The notes: a model not told the origin generated them from the letters alone. A stretch of DNA of 64,000 nucleotides from Bradyrhizobium sp. Ai1a-2 (GCF_000426245.1 NZ_AUEZ01000052.1:1-64000); one strand, 5' to 3'. Positions 31,927 to 39,362 are shown, counted from the stretch's first letter. Translations and numbers: made by a program.

Positions 31927-33003
31927 ATGTTCGCTTCCCTTCAGCGTCTCTTCGATTCGTCAACGCTTTCACCGCACGGGATTTGCCTGTTGTGGGAGCC
32001 GGGACTGATCTGGCTCCACGTCATCTCCGACGCGATGATCGCGGCGGCCTATTTCTCCATTCCGGTGGCGCTGGCCATCTTCGTGTCGAAGCGGCGCGAC
32101 GTCGCGTTCGGCTGGGTCTTCTGGGCTTTCGCGCTTTTCATCCTGTTCTGCGGCTTTACCCACGTGCTGTCGATTGTCACGCTTTGGGTGCCGATCTACG
32201 GCATCGAGGGCATCGTCAAATTGTTGACGGCCGTCGCCTCGATCGTCACCGCCGTTATGCTGTGGCCGCTGCTGCCGAAGCTGTTGGCGCTGCCTTCGCC
32301 GTCGCAGCTCCGCGAGGCCGAGGACATGCTGCGGCAGTCGCAGCAGGTGACCGGGGGCGTTGCGCACGATTTCAACAATCTCCTGACGGTCATCAGCGGC
32401 AACCTCGAAATCGCCGCGCGCAGCGTGCAATCGGACAGTGGCGTCAGGCGTGAGCGGCTGGTGCGCGTGATCGGCAATGCCTCAAGCAGCGCGCAGAGGG
32501 CCGCGGTATTGACCCAGCAGCTTCTCACCCATGCGCGAGGCGAGCCGCCCGATCTCAAGCCCGCCTACCAGGCGCCTCTCGCAACCGCCGTCCCCGTCAG
32601 GGATGCCACCGCGCCGGTTGTCGGCAGTCCCGGCAATGAGACGATCCTGGTGGTCGAGGATGAGGACACCGTGCGGTCCTTCCTCGTGGAGACCCTGCAG
32701 GACCTCAATTACAAAGTCCGTGAAGCTGCCGACGGTTCGGCCGCGCTGGCGCTGTTCAAGACCGGGCGGTTCCATGTCGACCTGCTGCTGACCGACATCA
32801 TCATGCCCGGCCTGAACGGCCGCGAACTGGCCGACGAACTCCACCGTCTTAAGCCCGATTTGAAGGTGCTGTTCATGACCGGCTACGCGGGTAACGCCGT
32901 CGGCGATCAGGATCGGCCCGACGACGACGTATCGCTGTTGCAGAAGCCGCTGACGCAGACCGTGCTCGCGGCAAGGATCAGGGAAATGCTCGACAAGCAC
33001 TAG
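31927..33003 (+). CDS. Ethylene-receptor-like membrane sensor with His region and receiver but no ATPase domain
   Basis: A 358-residue protein. Residues about 28-115 hold three membrane helices matching the ethylene-binding domain of plant ETR1. Asp35, Tyr42, Ile45, Pro46, Ile72, Cys75 and His79 correspond to ETR1 Asp25, Tyr32, Ile35, Pro36, Ile62, Cys65 and His69, with a constant offset of 10; Cys and His bind copper in ETR1. Next comes a His phosphoacceptor region (GGVAHDFNNLLTVISGNLE, His147; helix to about 205). A receiver domain runs from about 238 to 358 (acidic pocket EDED, Asp290, Thr318, Lys340). Only about 33 residues join the two, so the HATPase domain is missing. It may pass phosphate from another kinase. 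Its TAG stop is the first part of a repeat element. Confidence 0.9.
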   Translation: MFASLQRLFDSSTLSPHGICLLWEPGLIWLHVISDAMIAAAYFSIPVALAIFVSKRRDVAFGWVFWAFALFILFCGFTHVLSIVTLWVPIYGIEGIVKLLTAVASIVTAVMLWPLLPKLLALPSPSQLREAEDMLRQSQQVTGGVAHDFNNLLTVISGNLEIAARSVQSDSGVRRERLVRVIGNASSSAQRAAVLTQQLLTHARGEPPDLKPAYQAPLATAVPVRDATAPVVGSPGNETILVVEDEDTVRSFLVETLQDLNYKVREAADGSAALALFKTGRFHVDLLLTDIIMPGLNGRELADELHRLKPDLKVLFMTGYAGNAVGDQDRPDDDVSLLQKPLTQTVLAARIREMLDKH

Positions 33004-33106
33004 AGCGTTTTCGAGCGAAGTGGACACCGGTTCGCGTGAAGAAAACGCGTCAAAACAAGAATCTAGAGCTTCGGTTCTGATTCAATCAGAACCGAATATG
33101 CTCTAG
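33001..33106. repeat. 106-bp CTAGAGC-ended repeat, copy 1
   Basis: The element runs from TAGAGCGTTTTCGAGCG to ATGCTCTAG, and with the preceding C its ends are CTAGAGC and GCTCTAG. Its 3' half (33063-33106) folds as a long hairpin (TTCGGTTCTGAT with ATCAGAACCGAA). It is nearly identical to 34703-34808, with only a handful of differences. The first three bases are the stop codon of the ethylene-like sensor gene. Confidence 0.85.
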
Positions 33107-33111
33107 CCCCG

Positions 33112-33200
33112 TAGCCCGGATGAAGCGAAGCCTAATCCGAGTCCATCTCGCCATGTCTCGAACATTCCCGGATTGCGCTGCGCTTCATCCGGGCTACGGC
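33112..33200. repeat. Intergenic inverted repeat (GTAGCCCGGATGAAGCG)
   Basis: GTAGCCCGGATGAAGCG at the left pairs with CGCTTCATCCGGGCTAC at the right, with a loop of about 55 bases that itself holds AATCCGAG and CGGATT parts. A half copy (CCCGGATGAAGCGCAAGCC) is found at 39388-39410. It lies between convergent genes. Confidence 0.75.
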
Positions 33201-33207
33201 GACTGCA

Positions 33208-33843
33208 TCACTGCGACGCCGTCTTGGCTTCCATGTTGACGACCTGCACCCGGCGGTTGGTCGGATCGAGCGGCGCGTTCGGATCCTTCGGCTTGCTCTC
33301 GCCATAGCCGACGGCCACCAGGTTGGAGCCGGCGATGCCGTAATGCTCGACCAGGTATTTCTTGATCGTGTCGGCGCGGCGCTCGCTGAGCTCCTGGTTG
33401 TAGGCTTCGCTGCCGACCGCGTCGGTATGGCCGGCGACCACGAAGGTCGAATCCTTCAGGCTTGGATTCGACAGCGCCTTGCCAAGCTCCTGCACCGCCT
33501 GAGTCGAACTCTTGCTGATCTCGGCCGAGTTGAAGTCGAAATGGATTTCGAGGTTGATCTGCGGCTTGGTCGCAGCGAGCTCGGCAATCTCCTGGCGCTC
33601 GCCGAGCGAGAGCGAGCGGGTCGGACGGTCGCGCAGGCTGTCGACGAACTTCGTCTCCCTGGCGATCGCCGCGGTGTCGACCTGCTGCGGGCCGGCCGAC
33701 AGGCCGCGCGTCAGCGGTTTGGATTTGAGGGCATTTACGATCTGGTCCGCACGAACGACGCTGTCGCCGGCGAATGCCAGACCCGCCGTCATCGACAGCG
33801 CGGCGCTGATCGTCAGGATCGAAAGTCCATGAAAGCGGGTCAT
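33208..33843 (-). CDS. OmpA-family periplasmic or outer-membrane protein
   Basis: A 211-residue protein with a Sec leader ending near AFA-GD and a C-terminal OmpA peptidoglycan-binding domain (about 95-205). The domain includes INLEIHFDFNSAEISKSS, VVAGHTDAVGSEAYNQELSE and the closing NRRVQVVNME. The segment before it has no beta-barrel, so it is a soluble anchor protein rather than a porin. It is monocistronic. Confidence 0.92.
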   Translation of the reverse strand: MTRFHGLSILTISAALSMTAGLAFAGDSVVRADQIVNALKSKPLTRGLSAGPQQVDTAAIARETKFVDSLRDRPTRSLSLGERQEIAELAATKPQINLEIHFDFNSAEISKSSTQAVQELGKALSNPSLKDSTFVVAGHTDAVGSEAYNQELSERRADTIKKYLVEHYGIAGSNLVAVGYGESKPKDPNAPLDPTNRRVQVVNMEAKTASQ

Positions 33844-33931
33844 CGTCTTAAATCCTCTTCAAGTATGCGCCAGCCGGATTGGCTCGCCTGGCGCTTCGAT
33901 GCTTCCACGATAGGTCAGGTTCAAAGCTACG

Positions 33932-33951
33932 AATGTGATGTAGATCACATT
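33932..33951. promoter_or_regulatory. CRP-like palindrome upstream of higBA
   Basis: AATGTGATGTAGATCACATT is a perfect 8-4-8 inverted repeat containing TGTGA-N6-TCACA, the CRP-type consensus. It lies about 35 bp before the toxin start, and on the other side about 90 bp from the ompA-like start. A CRP/FNR-family protein could act on either gene. Confidence 0.5.
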
Positions 33952-33958
33952 GACGATC

Positions 33959-33976
33959 TATAGGGATACCCCTATA
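33959..33976. promoter_or_regulatory. Candidate HigA autoregulatory palindrome
   Basis: TATAGGGATACCCCTATA is a perfect inverted repeat (TATAGGG, 4 bp, CCCTATA) ending 11 bp before the toxin GTG. HigA-type antitoxins repress their own promoter by binding such palindromes. TATATT within the right arm could be part of a -10 element. Confidence 0.5.
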
Positions 33977-33986
33977 TTCGGTTCCT

Positions 33987-34367
33987 GTGAAAAAGACGCC
34001 AAGTCAAAAGCCCTGCATCTTTCTCGGTTCTAGCTTGAAGGATCTGAAGCGATTTCCGGCAAAGGTGCAAAACCGGGTTGGCTATGCGCTGCACCAGGTG
34101 CAGAACGGAGATGAGCCGCTAGCTGCAAAGGCGTTGAAGGGCTTCGGCGGCCGAACCGTTTTGGAGCTTGTTGACGATTTTGACACCGATACCTACCGGA
34201 CGGTTTACACGGTCCGGTTCGCGGATGCCGTTTATGTGCTCCATGCTTTCCAGAAGAAGGCAAGAAAAGGGATCGCGACGCCGCAACGGGATGTCGAGCT
34301 GATCAAAGGGCGTTTGCGTGACGCTGAAGCGCACTACCGAACGCACTACGGCAAAGGACAAGAATGA
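33987..34367 (+). CDS. higB: HigB-like toxin (RelE/Gp49 family)
   Basis: A 126-residue, basic protein of the phage-Gp49-like branch of the RelE/HigB mRNA interferases. Family features are FLGSSLKDLKRFPAKVQNRV near the N-terminus, the central ALKGFGGRTVLELVDDF, YRTVYTVRFADAVYVLHAF and the basic FQKKARKG. It probably cleaves mRNA on the ribosome. The toxin comes first and overlaps the antitoxin gene by 4 bp (ATGA), the order of higBA systems. The GTG start follows two palindromes. Confidence 0.9.
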   Translation: MKKTPSQKPCIFLGSSLKDLKRFPAKVQNRVGYALHQVQNGDEPLAAKALKGFGGRTVLELVDDFDTDTYRTVYTVRFADAVYVLHAFQKKARKGIATPQRDVELIKGRLRDAEAHYRTHYGKGQE

Positions 34368-34705
34368 TGAGCAAGCGAAAGGTGGAAGCCTATCAGAGCA
34401 GCGGTAACGTGTTCGCAGACCTCGGCTTGCCGAACGCGGAAGAACGGCTTCTAAAGGCCAATATCGTGAACGAACTGCATCGGCTGATCAAAGAGCGCGG
34501 GCTTACTCAAGTGAAAGCGGCCAAGCTCATCGGTATCCATCAGCCGGATCTGTCCTGCCTGCTGCGCGGTGATTTCGAGGACTACTCCGCGGGAAGTCTG
34601 ATGAAAATGCTGACGGTGTTCGAGCAGGATGTTGAGATCACCATGAAGCCAAGCCGCAAGTCCGGCACGCCAGGACGTATCATCTTCAAATCGGCCGCCG
34701 CCTAG
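34364..34705 (+). CDS. higA: HigA-like antitoxin (XRE family)
   Basis: A 113-residue protein with the HigA-type opening NVFADLGLPNAEERLLKANI and an XRE helix-turn-helix (RGLTQVKAAKLIGIHQPDLS). It should neutralise the toxin and repress the operon. AAGGA precedes two adjacent ATG codons (34364 and 34367). The TAG stop is the first part of a 106-bp repeat, so the C-terminus (IIFKSAAA) may have been set by insertion of that element. Confidence 0.9.
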   Translation: MMSKRKVEAYQSSGNVFADLGLPNAEERLLKANIVNELHRLIKERGLTQVKAAKLIGIHQPDLSCLLRGDFEDYSAGSLMKMLTVFEQDVEITMKPSRKSGTPGRIIFKSAAA

Positions 34706-34808
34706 AGCGTTTTCGAGCGAAGTGGACACCGGTTCGCGTGAAGAAAACGCGTCAAAACTAGAATCTAGAGCATCGGTTCTGATTCCATCAGAACCGAAAA
34801 TGCTCTAG
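34703..34808. repeat. 106-bp CTAGAGC-ended repeat, copy 2
   Basis: Same length, ends and internal hairpin as the copy at 33001-33106; differences are single bases such as CAAAACTAG against CAAAACAAG. It begins on the TAG stop of higA. The two copies flank the OmpA-like gene and higBA in direct orientation, about 1.7 kb apart. Confidence 0.85.
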
Positions 34809-35055
34809 TGACGACGCCATCCGCGGTGGTCATGCGCCGGCAGGCGCGGAAATAGAAAGGGCGGCCTGAGAGGGCCGCCTTTGCGTTATGTACAATAGAT
34901 CGGCTGACCGCCGCGACCGCTGGTCGCAGCTCGTCTCTGCTTCATCGCGTTGCAATACAGGAAAAATAACCTTCCGCCGGAAACGCGGCTGCGAGCCAAT
35001 GCATACCGCAATTGGCCGGTGTCATGCCGGTTTCATTCCTAGGGAGATTTTTCCG
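34809..35055. other. Non-coding interval with a hairpin terminator
   Basis: No gene is seen here. GGCGGCC (34860-34866) and GGCCGCC (34873-34879) form a 7-bp stem followed by TTT, which looks like a small intrinsic terminator about 150 bp after higA. The rest (to 35055) is the leader region of a small secreted protein, with AGGGAG just before its ATG. Confidence 0.5.
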
Positions 35056-35295
35056 ATGCGACGATTGATCCTGGTTGCTGCGTTCTCGGCTCTGGCCTTT
35101 GCGCCTGCTTCAGCCAAGCCGATGGCCTGCACCACGGAGAACATGGCCAAGTCGACGGCCTCGATGAACACGATGCCGGAAGGGCCCGGCAAGATGGCGA
35201 TGGCCAAGAGCATAAGCAAGGCCAATAGCGAGATGAGCAAGGGCAACATGCGCGGCGCCTGCAAGCACTACCTGGAGGCCCAGGCGGGCAAGTAA
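35056..35295 (+). CDS. Small secreted protein, unknown function
   Basis: A 79-residue precursor: Sec leader MRRLILVAAFSALAFAPASA followed by a mature peptide of about 59 residues rich in Met, Lys and Ala. The mature part has two Cys (one in MACTTENM and one in GACKHYL) that could form a disulfide. AGGGAG lies upstream of the ATG at 35056. It is followed by a good terminator. Similar short Met-rich periplasmic proteins occur in rhizobia, without known role. Confidence 0.8.
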   Translation: MRRLILVAAFSALAFAPASAKPMACTTENMAKSTASMNTMPEGPGKMAMAKSISKANSEMSKGNMRGACKHYLEAQAGK

Positions 35296-35316
35296 TCAGA
35301 CCGACGACCGGAATTT

Positions 35317-35342
35317 GGCCGCGCCACCTGGCGCGGCCTTTT
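35317..35342 (+). terminator. Rho-independent terminator
   Basis: GGCCGCGCCA (35317-35326) and TGGCGCGGCC (35329-35338) form a GC-rich stem with a very small loop, followed by TTTT. It lies 22 bp after the small secreted protein gene. Confidence 0.8.
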
Positions 35343-35371
35343 CTGTGCTCTGCGACAGAATCAATGAGATC

Positions 35372-35469
35372 ATAATCCGATCCTGGAGATCGAATCATGA
35401 TCTCACCTCCTTGTTTGAGCATGATCTCTTCGGAAAAACCGGTGTCCACTTTTCCGGATCATGCTCTAC
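35372..35469. repeat. Intergenic inverted-repeat element (GCATGATC family)
   Basis: The element includes GATCGAATCATGATC, TTGTTTGAGCATGATC, TTCGGAAAAACCGGTGTCC, and ends with CACTTTTCCGGATCATGCTC. It belongs to the family seen at 952-1034. It lies immediately upstream of the glycosylase gene, and its end (GCTCTA) is like that of the 106-bp repeats. Confidence 0.7.
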
Positions 35470-35479
35470 ATTGCGGGCG

Positions 35480-36649
35480 ATGCCCCGCCCGATTCCATCC
35501 CATCCCCTGAGCAGGACCGACGCCCGCCGCATCTGGCTGCGCTCCCAAAGGCTCGACACGCCAGTGCCGTTCGGCGATGGGCCGGCCGCGGTGGCTGCTG
35601 CGGTTGAACATCTCGGCTATGTGCAGATCGACACCATCAACGTGATCGAGCGCGCCCACCATCACATCCTCTACAGCCGCATTCCCGACTATCGCCGTGC
35701 CGATCTCCGCCATGCCCAGAGCGTCGACCGGAGCGTCTTTGAGTACTGGACGCATGCTCTCTCTTACGTGCCGGCCGGGGATCTGCGCTTCTTCCTGCCG
35801 GCGATGCGGCAGCACAGGCGCGAGGGCCACAAATGGTTCAATTCGGTCACGCCCGCCGACATGCGCAAGGTGATGCGCCTGATCCGCCAGGGTCCGCTCA
35901 CCATCCGCGACATCGACGACGACGTTCTGGTGGAAAAGGAGCATCTCTGGCAGAGCCGCAAGCCGTCCAACCGTGCGCTGCAGCTCGCCTTTTACACCGG
36001 CGCGCTCACGATCAGCGAGCGCAACGGCATGCTGAAGACCTACGATTTGACGGCGCGGCATTTCGGCTGGGACAAGCCGCCGAAGCCGGCCTCGGCGCGC
36101 GAGCTCACCGCCTATCTGCTCGACCGCGCGCTGCGCGCACAGGGCGTCGTCAGCCTGGACTCGATCTGCCATCTCGATGCGCCCAGCAAGAAGTCGGTGC
36201 GGCGCCTGATCGATGCGCGCCTGCGGCGAGGGGAGCTGGTGCCGGTCGCGCTCGAAGGCGCCGGCAAGCAGGAGCATTGGGCGCGCCCGGAAGCACTGCA
36301 GCCGGCGGGTGAGGGCGATCCCGCCTTGGTCCACATCCTCTCGCCGTTCGATCCCCTCATCATCCAGCGCAAGCGCACCGAACTGTTCTTCGGTTACGGC
36401 CACCGCTTCGAGGCCTATGTGCCGAAGGACAAGCGCCTGTTCGGCTATTTTGCGCTGCCGGTCCTGGTCGGCGACGAGATCGTCGCCGCCGTCGACCTGA
36501 AGACCGACCGGCCTAACAAGAAGCTGCTGATGCAGAAGTGGAGCTGGGTCGGTAGCGTCGCCAAGCGAGGCGCCCGCAAGGCGCTCAAGCCCCGCATCGA
36601 GGAAGAGCTGCACCGCTTCGAGCGCTTCCAGCTCGCCAACGACCTGTGA
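35480..36649 (+). CDS. AlkX/YcaQ-type DNA glycosylase (HTH_42 superfamily)
   Basis: A 389-residue winged-helix protein of the AlkZ/AlkX superfamily, whose members remove bulky adducts or interstrand crosslinks. The catalytic Q-x-D motif of the AlkX (YcaQ) branch is visible in YVQIDTINVIERAHHHILYS. Later parts include LSPFDPLIIQRKRTELFFGY, FEAYVPKDKRLFGYFALPVL and DLKTDRP. The ATG at 35480 gives the usual family length; the open frame upstream crosses a repeat. It is a single gene. Confidence 0.88.
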   Translation: MPRPIPSHPLSRTDARRIWLRSQRLDTPVPFGDGPAAVAAAVEHLGYVQIDTINVIERAHHHILYSRIPDYRRADLRHAQSVDRSVFEYWTHALSYVPAGDLRFFLPAMRQHRREGHKWFNSVTPADMRKVMRLIRQGPLTIRDIDDDVLVEKEHLWQSRKPSNRALQLAFYTGALTISERNGMLKTYDLTARHFGWDKPPKPASARELTAYLLDRALRAQGVVSLDSICHLDAPSKKSVRRLIDARLRRGELVPVALEGAGKQEHWARPEALQPAGEGDPALVHILSPFDPLIIQRKRTELFFGYGHRFEAYVPKDKRLFGYFALPVLVGDEIVAAVDLKTDRPNKKLLMQKWSWVGSVAKRGARKALKPRIEEELHRFERFQLANDL

Positions 36650-36686
36650 GATCCTGCCGTCATTGCGAGCTACCGGCCGTGCCGCT

Positions 36687-36766
36687 CGTCATTGCGAGGA
36701 GCGATAGCGACGAAGCAATCCATGCCTCCGCAAGTGGCGAATGGATTGCTTCGCTCGCAATGACGG
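36687..36766. repeat. Intergenic inverted-repeat element (CGTCATTGCGAG family)
   Basis: CGTCATTGCGAGGAGCGATAG pairs with the CGCTCGCAATGACGG end, and AATCCATG with ATGGATT inside. A short partial copy (CGTCATTGCGAGC) precedes it at 36658-36670. It follows the glycosylase stop. Confidence 0.8.
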
Positions 36767-36813
36767 ATGCGGGCTGGTCGGCGGATTGGGCCACGGCCCT
36801 GAGTTTCGTCTCG

Positions 36814-36838
36814 GGAACCGGCGGCCTTCCGGCCGGTT
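36814..36838 (+). promoter_or_regulatory. Possible EcfG promoter or hairpin before H1-like gene
   Basis: GGAAC (36814-36818) and GTT (36836-36838) are 17 bp apart, matching EcfG promoters except that the base before GTT is G. The same bases can also fold as a hairpin (AACCGGCGGCC with GGCCGGTT). The start of the H1-like gene is 33 bp downstream. Confidence 0.35.
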
Positions 36839-36870
36839 AGTTTCCTTGCGACTCATCTTAGGGAGGCGTT

Positions 36871-37257
36871 ATGGGCAAGGACAAATCGATACTCGACAAG
36901 ATCACGGACACAGTGAAGGGCGTCGCCAGCACCGCGCGCGACGCATTGAAGCCGGACGAGGATGACGCGAAGGCCGACGAGCGTACGGCGACCTATGTCC
37001 CGCTCGCCGCCGATGGCCTCGTCTCCGATCCGATGGTGCCCCCGATGGCAGTGGCTCCGCCGCGCAAGCGGCGCGCCGCATCCAAGCGGACGGCAGCGAG
37101 CGGAAGACGGACGGCGGCCGCGGCAAAGAAGGCCGTGAGGAAACGGTCGGCCAGCAAGGCCGGCAAGAAATCCGCCAAGAAGCGCTCGGCCAAGGCGGCC
37201 AAGAAAACGGCGAAGAAGACCAGGGCCGCCAAGAAGACCCGCAAGGCACGCCGATAA
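36871..37257 (+). CDS. Lysine/alanine-rich histone-H1-like protein
   Basis: A 128-residue, strongly basic protein. The first 60 residues are mixed and acidic in part (KITDTVKGVASTARDALKPD, then DEDDAKADE). After VAPPRKRR the C-terminal half is a low-complexity Lys/Ala/Arg/Ser tail (AKKAVRK, GKKSAKKRSAKAAKKTAKKT) like the tail of histone H1 and bacterial H1-like proteins, so DNA binding is likely. GGGAGG precedes the ATG. The gene is monocistronic. Confidence 0.8.
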   Translation: MGKDKSILDKITDTVKGVASTARDALKPDEDDAKADERTATYVPLAADGLVSDPMVPPMAVAPPRKRRAASKRTAASGRRTAAAAKKAVRKRSASKAGKKSAKKRSAKAAKKTAKKTRAAKKTRKARR

Positions 37258-37261
37258 CGAA

Positions 37262-37387
37262 CAGTGCGTAGGGCGGATTAGCCGCCCACATGCACGGTCG
37301 TTCAACGTGCACAGTTGCAAGGCGTAATCCGCCGCTCCAGCGTTGCGGGGGGCGGCGGATTGCGCTTTCGCTAATCCGCCCTACGCA
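37262..37387. repeat. Intergenic inverted-repeat element (GTGCGTAGGGCGGATTAGC)
   Basis: GTGCGTAGGGCGGATTAGC at the left pairs perfectly with GCTAATCCGCCCTACGCAC at the right. Inside are TGCACG/CGTGCA and AATCCGCCG/CGGCGGATT sub-hairpins. Its right end enters the 3' end of the convergent DUF2809 gene, supplying its last codons (VRRAD) and stop. Confidence 0.75.
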
Positions 37388-37763
37388 CCTTGATTGACAT
37401 CGCACGACGATCCAGCGCCACGCCAAGCAAAATCCCCGCGGCATAGGCGACGATGTTCCATAGCGAGAAGATGCGGCCGAGCAGGAGCGCGCCGGCGGTC
37501 GCCAGCCTGAAGGCGTCGAGCCACGGCGTATGCACCAGCCGAAACAATTCCACGCCCACCGCGACCGCAAGCGCGATCAAGGCCACCGTCCGCCGTGACC
37601 ATCCGGCCGCGGCGATCGCGACCAGGAAGAACACCATCGTCCCCCACAACAGTGAGCCGCCATACTTCACGACGAAGGCCGGAAGCCCCATGCCGAAGCC
37701 GAACCGGCGCAGCGCCAGCCCGGCGATGATGGTCGAAAGGCAAACTAGGGTGCGGACAATCAT
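37371..37763 (-). CDS. DUF2809 small membrane protein
   Basis: A 130-residue protein with about four hydrophobic helices and the DUF2809 features GLALRRFGFGMGLPAFVVKY, YGGSLLWGTMVFFLV and VELFRLVHTPWLDAFR. Function unknown. The start ATG at 37763 is the first that gives the family length; the much longer open frame beyond it is antisense to the MFS gene. The C-terminal residues are encoded by the end of an intergenic repeat. Confidence 0.8.
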   Translation of the reverse strand: MIVRTLVCLSTIIAGLALRRFGFGMGLPAFVVKYGGSLLWGTMVFFLVAIAAAGWSRRTVALIALAVAVGVELFRLVHTPWLDAFRLATAGALLLGRIFSLWNIVAYAAGILLGVALDRRAMSIKVRRAD

Positions 37764-37946
37764 GAACGGGAAAGCCTTGTGGGAGACGGAGCTAAAGCCC
37801 GACCCGCCAGCGGGCGCAAGCTCGCACCGAGGCGGTGCGCGCCACGCCGTCTGCGAATAAGCTCTCGTCACAATTCCGATTGACACCGTGCGCCTGATGC
37901 TGAAAACCCCCTTGCAACAGCAATAATAGCCCTCGGGGGGACACCC

Positions 37947-39272
37947 ATGAGCCAGATCACCACACTTGCTTCCGCCGCGAGTGCGAAGAGTGAGATCGAA
38001 ACCTCGACCATCCGCGCCATCTCGGCGCGCCTGATCCCGTTCCTGATGCTGGCTTACTTCTTCTCCTATCTCGACCGCGTCAATCTCAGCTTTGCCGCGC
38101 TGACCATGAATGCGGAGCTGAAGTTCTCGCCGCTGGTCTTTGCCTGGGGCGCCGGCATCTTCTTCATCGGCTATTTCATTTTCGAGGTGCCGAGCAACCT
38201 CGCGCTGGAGAAATTCGGCGCCAGCCGCTGGATCGCCCGCATCATGGTGACCTGGGGCATCATCTCGGCGCTGATGGCGACCGTCAGCGGCGAGTGGAGT
38301 TTTCTTGTGCTGCGCTTCCTGCTCGGCGTGGCGGAAGCCGGCTTCTTCCCCGGCATCATCCTCTATCTGACCTATTGGTATCCGGCCGAATACCGCGCCC
38401 GCTTCATGGCTGCGTTTGCGGTCGCCGTTCCCGTGTCGACCGTGATCGGCGCGCCGATCTCCGGGCTCCTGCTCGGGCTTGACGGCGTGATGGGCCTGAG
38501 GGGCTGGCAGTGGCTGTTCATCATCGAGGGCATTCCCTCGGTTCTCCTCGGCATCGTCACCTGGTTCTATCTCACCGACAGGCCGGAGAAGGCCAACTGG
38601 CTGACCTCGGAGCAGAAGGCGTGGCTCAAGGCCAGGCTTGACGCCGAGGCGGCGGCCAAGCAGGCGGTGCGGCACTTCACGCTTGGCGAGGCGCTGTCCT
38701 CGCCCAAGGTGATCACGCTGAGCCTGATCTATTTCGGCTTCGTCGGCGCGCTCTATGGCATGCAGTTCTGGCTGCCGCAGATCGTGAAGGCTTTCGGCCT
38801 CACCAACGCGCAGACCGGCTTCGTCACTGCGATCCCCTATCTGTTCGGGACCATCGCGATGGTGCTGTGGGCGCGGCACTCCGACGCCACCCGCGAGCGC
38901 GTCGCCCATGTCGGCGGGCCGCTGTTGCTCACGGCGCTCGCGCTCGGCGTCTCCAGCTACCTCACCGATCCCATCATCACCATGGTCGTGCTGACGGTCG
39001 CGGCGATCGGCATCTTCTGCACCTTCGCGGTGTTCTGGACCTTGCCGACTGCCTGGCTCTCCGGCACCGCCGCCGCCGGCGCGATCGCGCTGATCAACTC
39101 GATCGGCAACCTTGCCGGCTTCGGCGGGCCCTATCTGATCGGCTGGGTCAAGGACGCCACCGGCAACACCTCGACCGGCCTGCTCGTGCTCTCGCTGTTG
39201 CCGCTGGCTGCGGGGCTGCTGGTCTTCCTCGGCGGCCACGAAACCAAGACCGAGTTTGCGAGCGCGAAGTAG
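37947..39272 (+). CDS. MFS transporter, anion:cation symporter (ACS) family
   Basis: A 441-residue, 12-helix carrier. ACS-type features are YFFSYLDRVNLSFAALTMN in helix 1, FEVPSNLALEKFGASRWIAR in the first loop and GVAEAGFFPGIILYLTYW in helix 4. The family carries organic acids such as phthalate, glucarate, tartrate or pantothenate; the ligand cannot be assigned. TCGGGGGGACACCC lies before the ATG. It is a single gene followed by a large hairpin. Confidence 0.92.
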   Translation: MSQITTLASAASAKSEIETSTIRAISARLIPFLMLAYFFSYLDRVNLSFAALTMNAELKFSPLVFAWGAGIFFIGYFIFEVPSNLALEKFGASRWIARIMVTWGIISALMATVSGEWSFLVLRFLLGVAEAGFFPGIILYLTYWYPAEYRARFMAAFAVAVPVSTVIGAPISGLLLGLDGVMGLRGWQWLFIIEGIPSVLLGIVTWFYLTDRPEKANWLTSEQKAWLKARLDAEAAAKQAVRHFTLGEALSSPKVITLSLIYFGFVGALYGMQFWLPQIVKAFGLTNAQTGFVTAIPYLFGTIAMVLWARHSDATRERVAHVGGPLLLTALALGVSSYLTDPIITMVVLTVAAIGIFCTFAVFWTLPTAWLSGTAAAGAIALINSIGNLAGFGGPYLIGWVKDATGNTSTGLLVLSLLPLAAGLLVFLGGHETKTEFASAK

Positions 39273-39280
39273 CGCAGCTT

Positions 39281-39362
39281 CGTAGGATGGGTAGAGCGCA
39301 GCGAAACCCATCATCTTTCCCGCAAGCGTCGATGGGTTTCGCTGCGCTCTACCCATCCTACG
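39281..39362. terminator. Long perfect hairpin (repeat-type terminator)
   Basis: The arms 39281-39312 and 39331-39362 are 32-base complements (beginning CGTAGGATGGGTAGAGCGC) around an 18-base loop, 9 bp after the MFS stop. The size suggests a dispersed palindromic element. It may end MFS transcription. A partial CCCGGATGAAGCGC repeat follows at 39388-39410. Confidence 0.75.

Noticed and set aside
37371..39356. A 661-codon minus-strand open frame opposite the MFS transporter gene
   Set aside because: Only its last 130 codons (DUF2809) make a plausible protein. The rest is low-complexity, charged sequence typical of the antisense frame of a GC-rich membrane protein gene.
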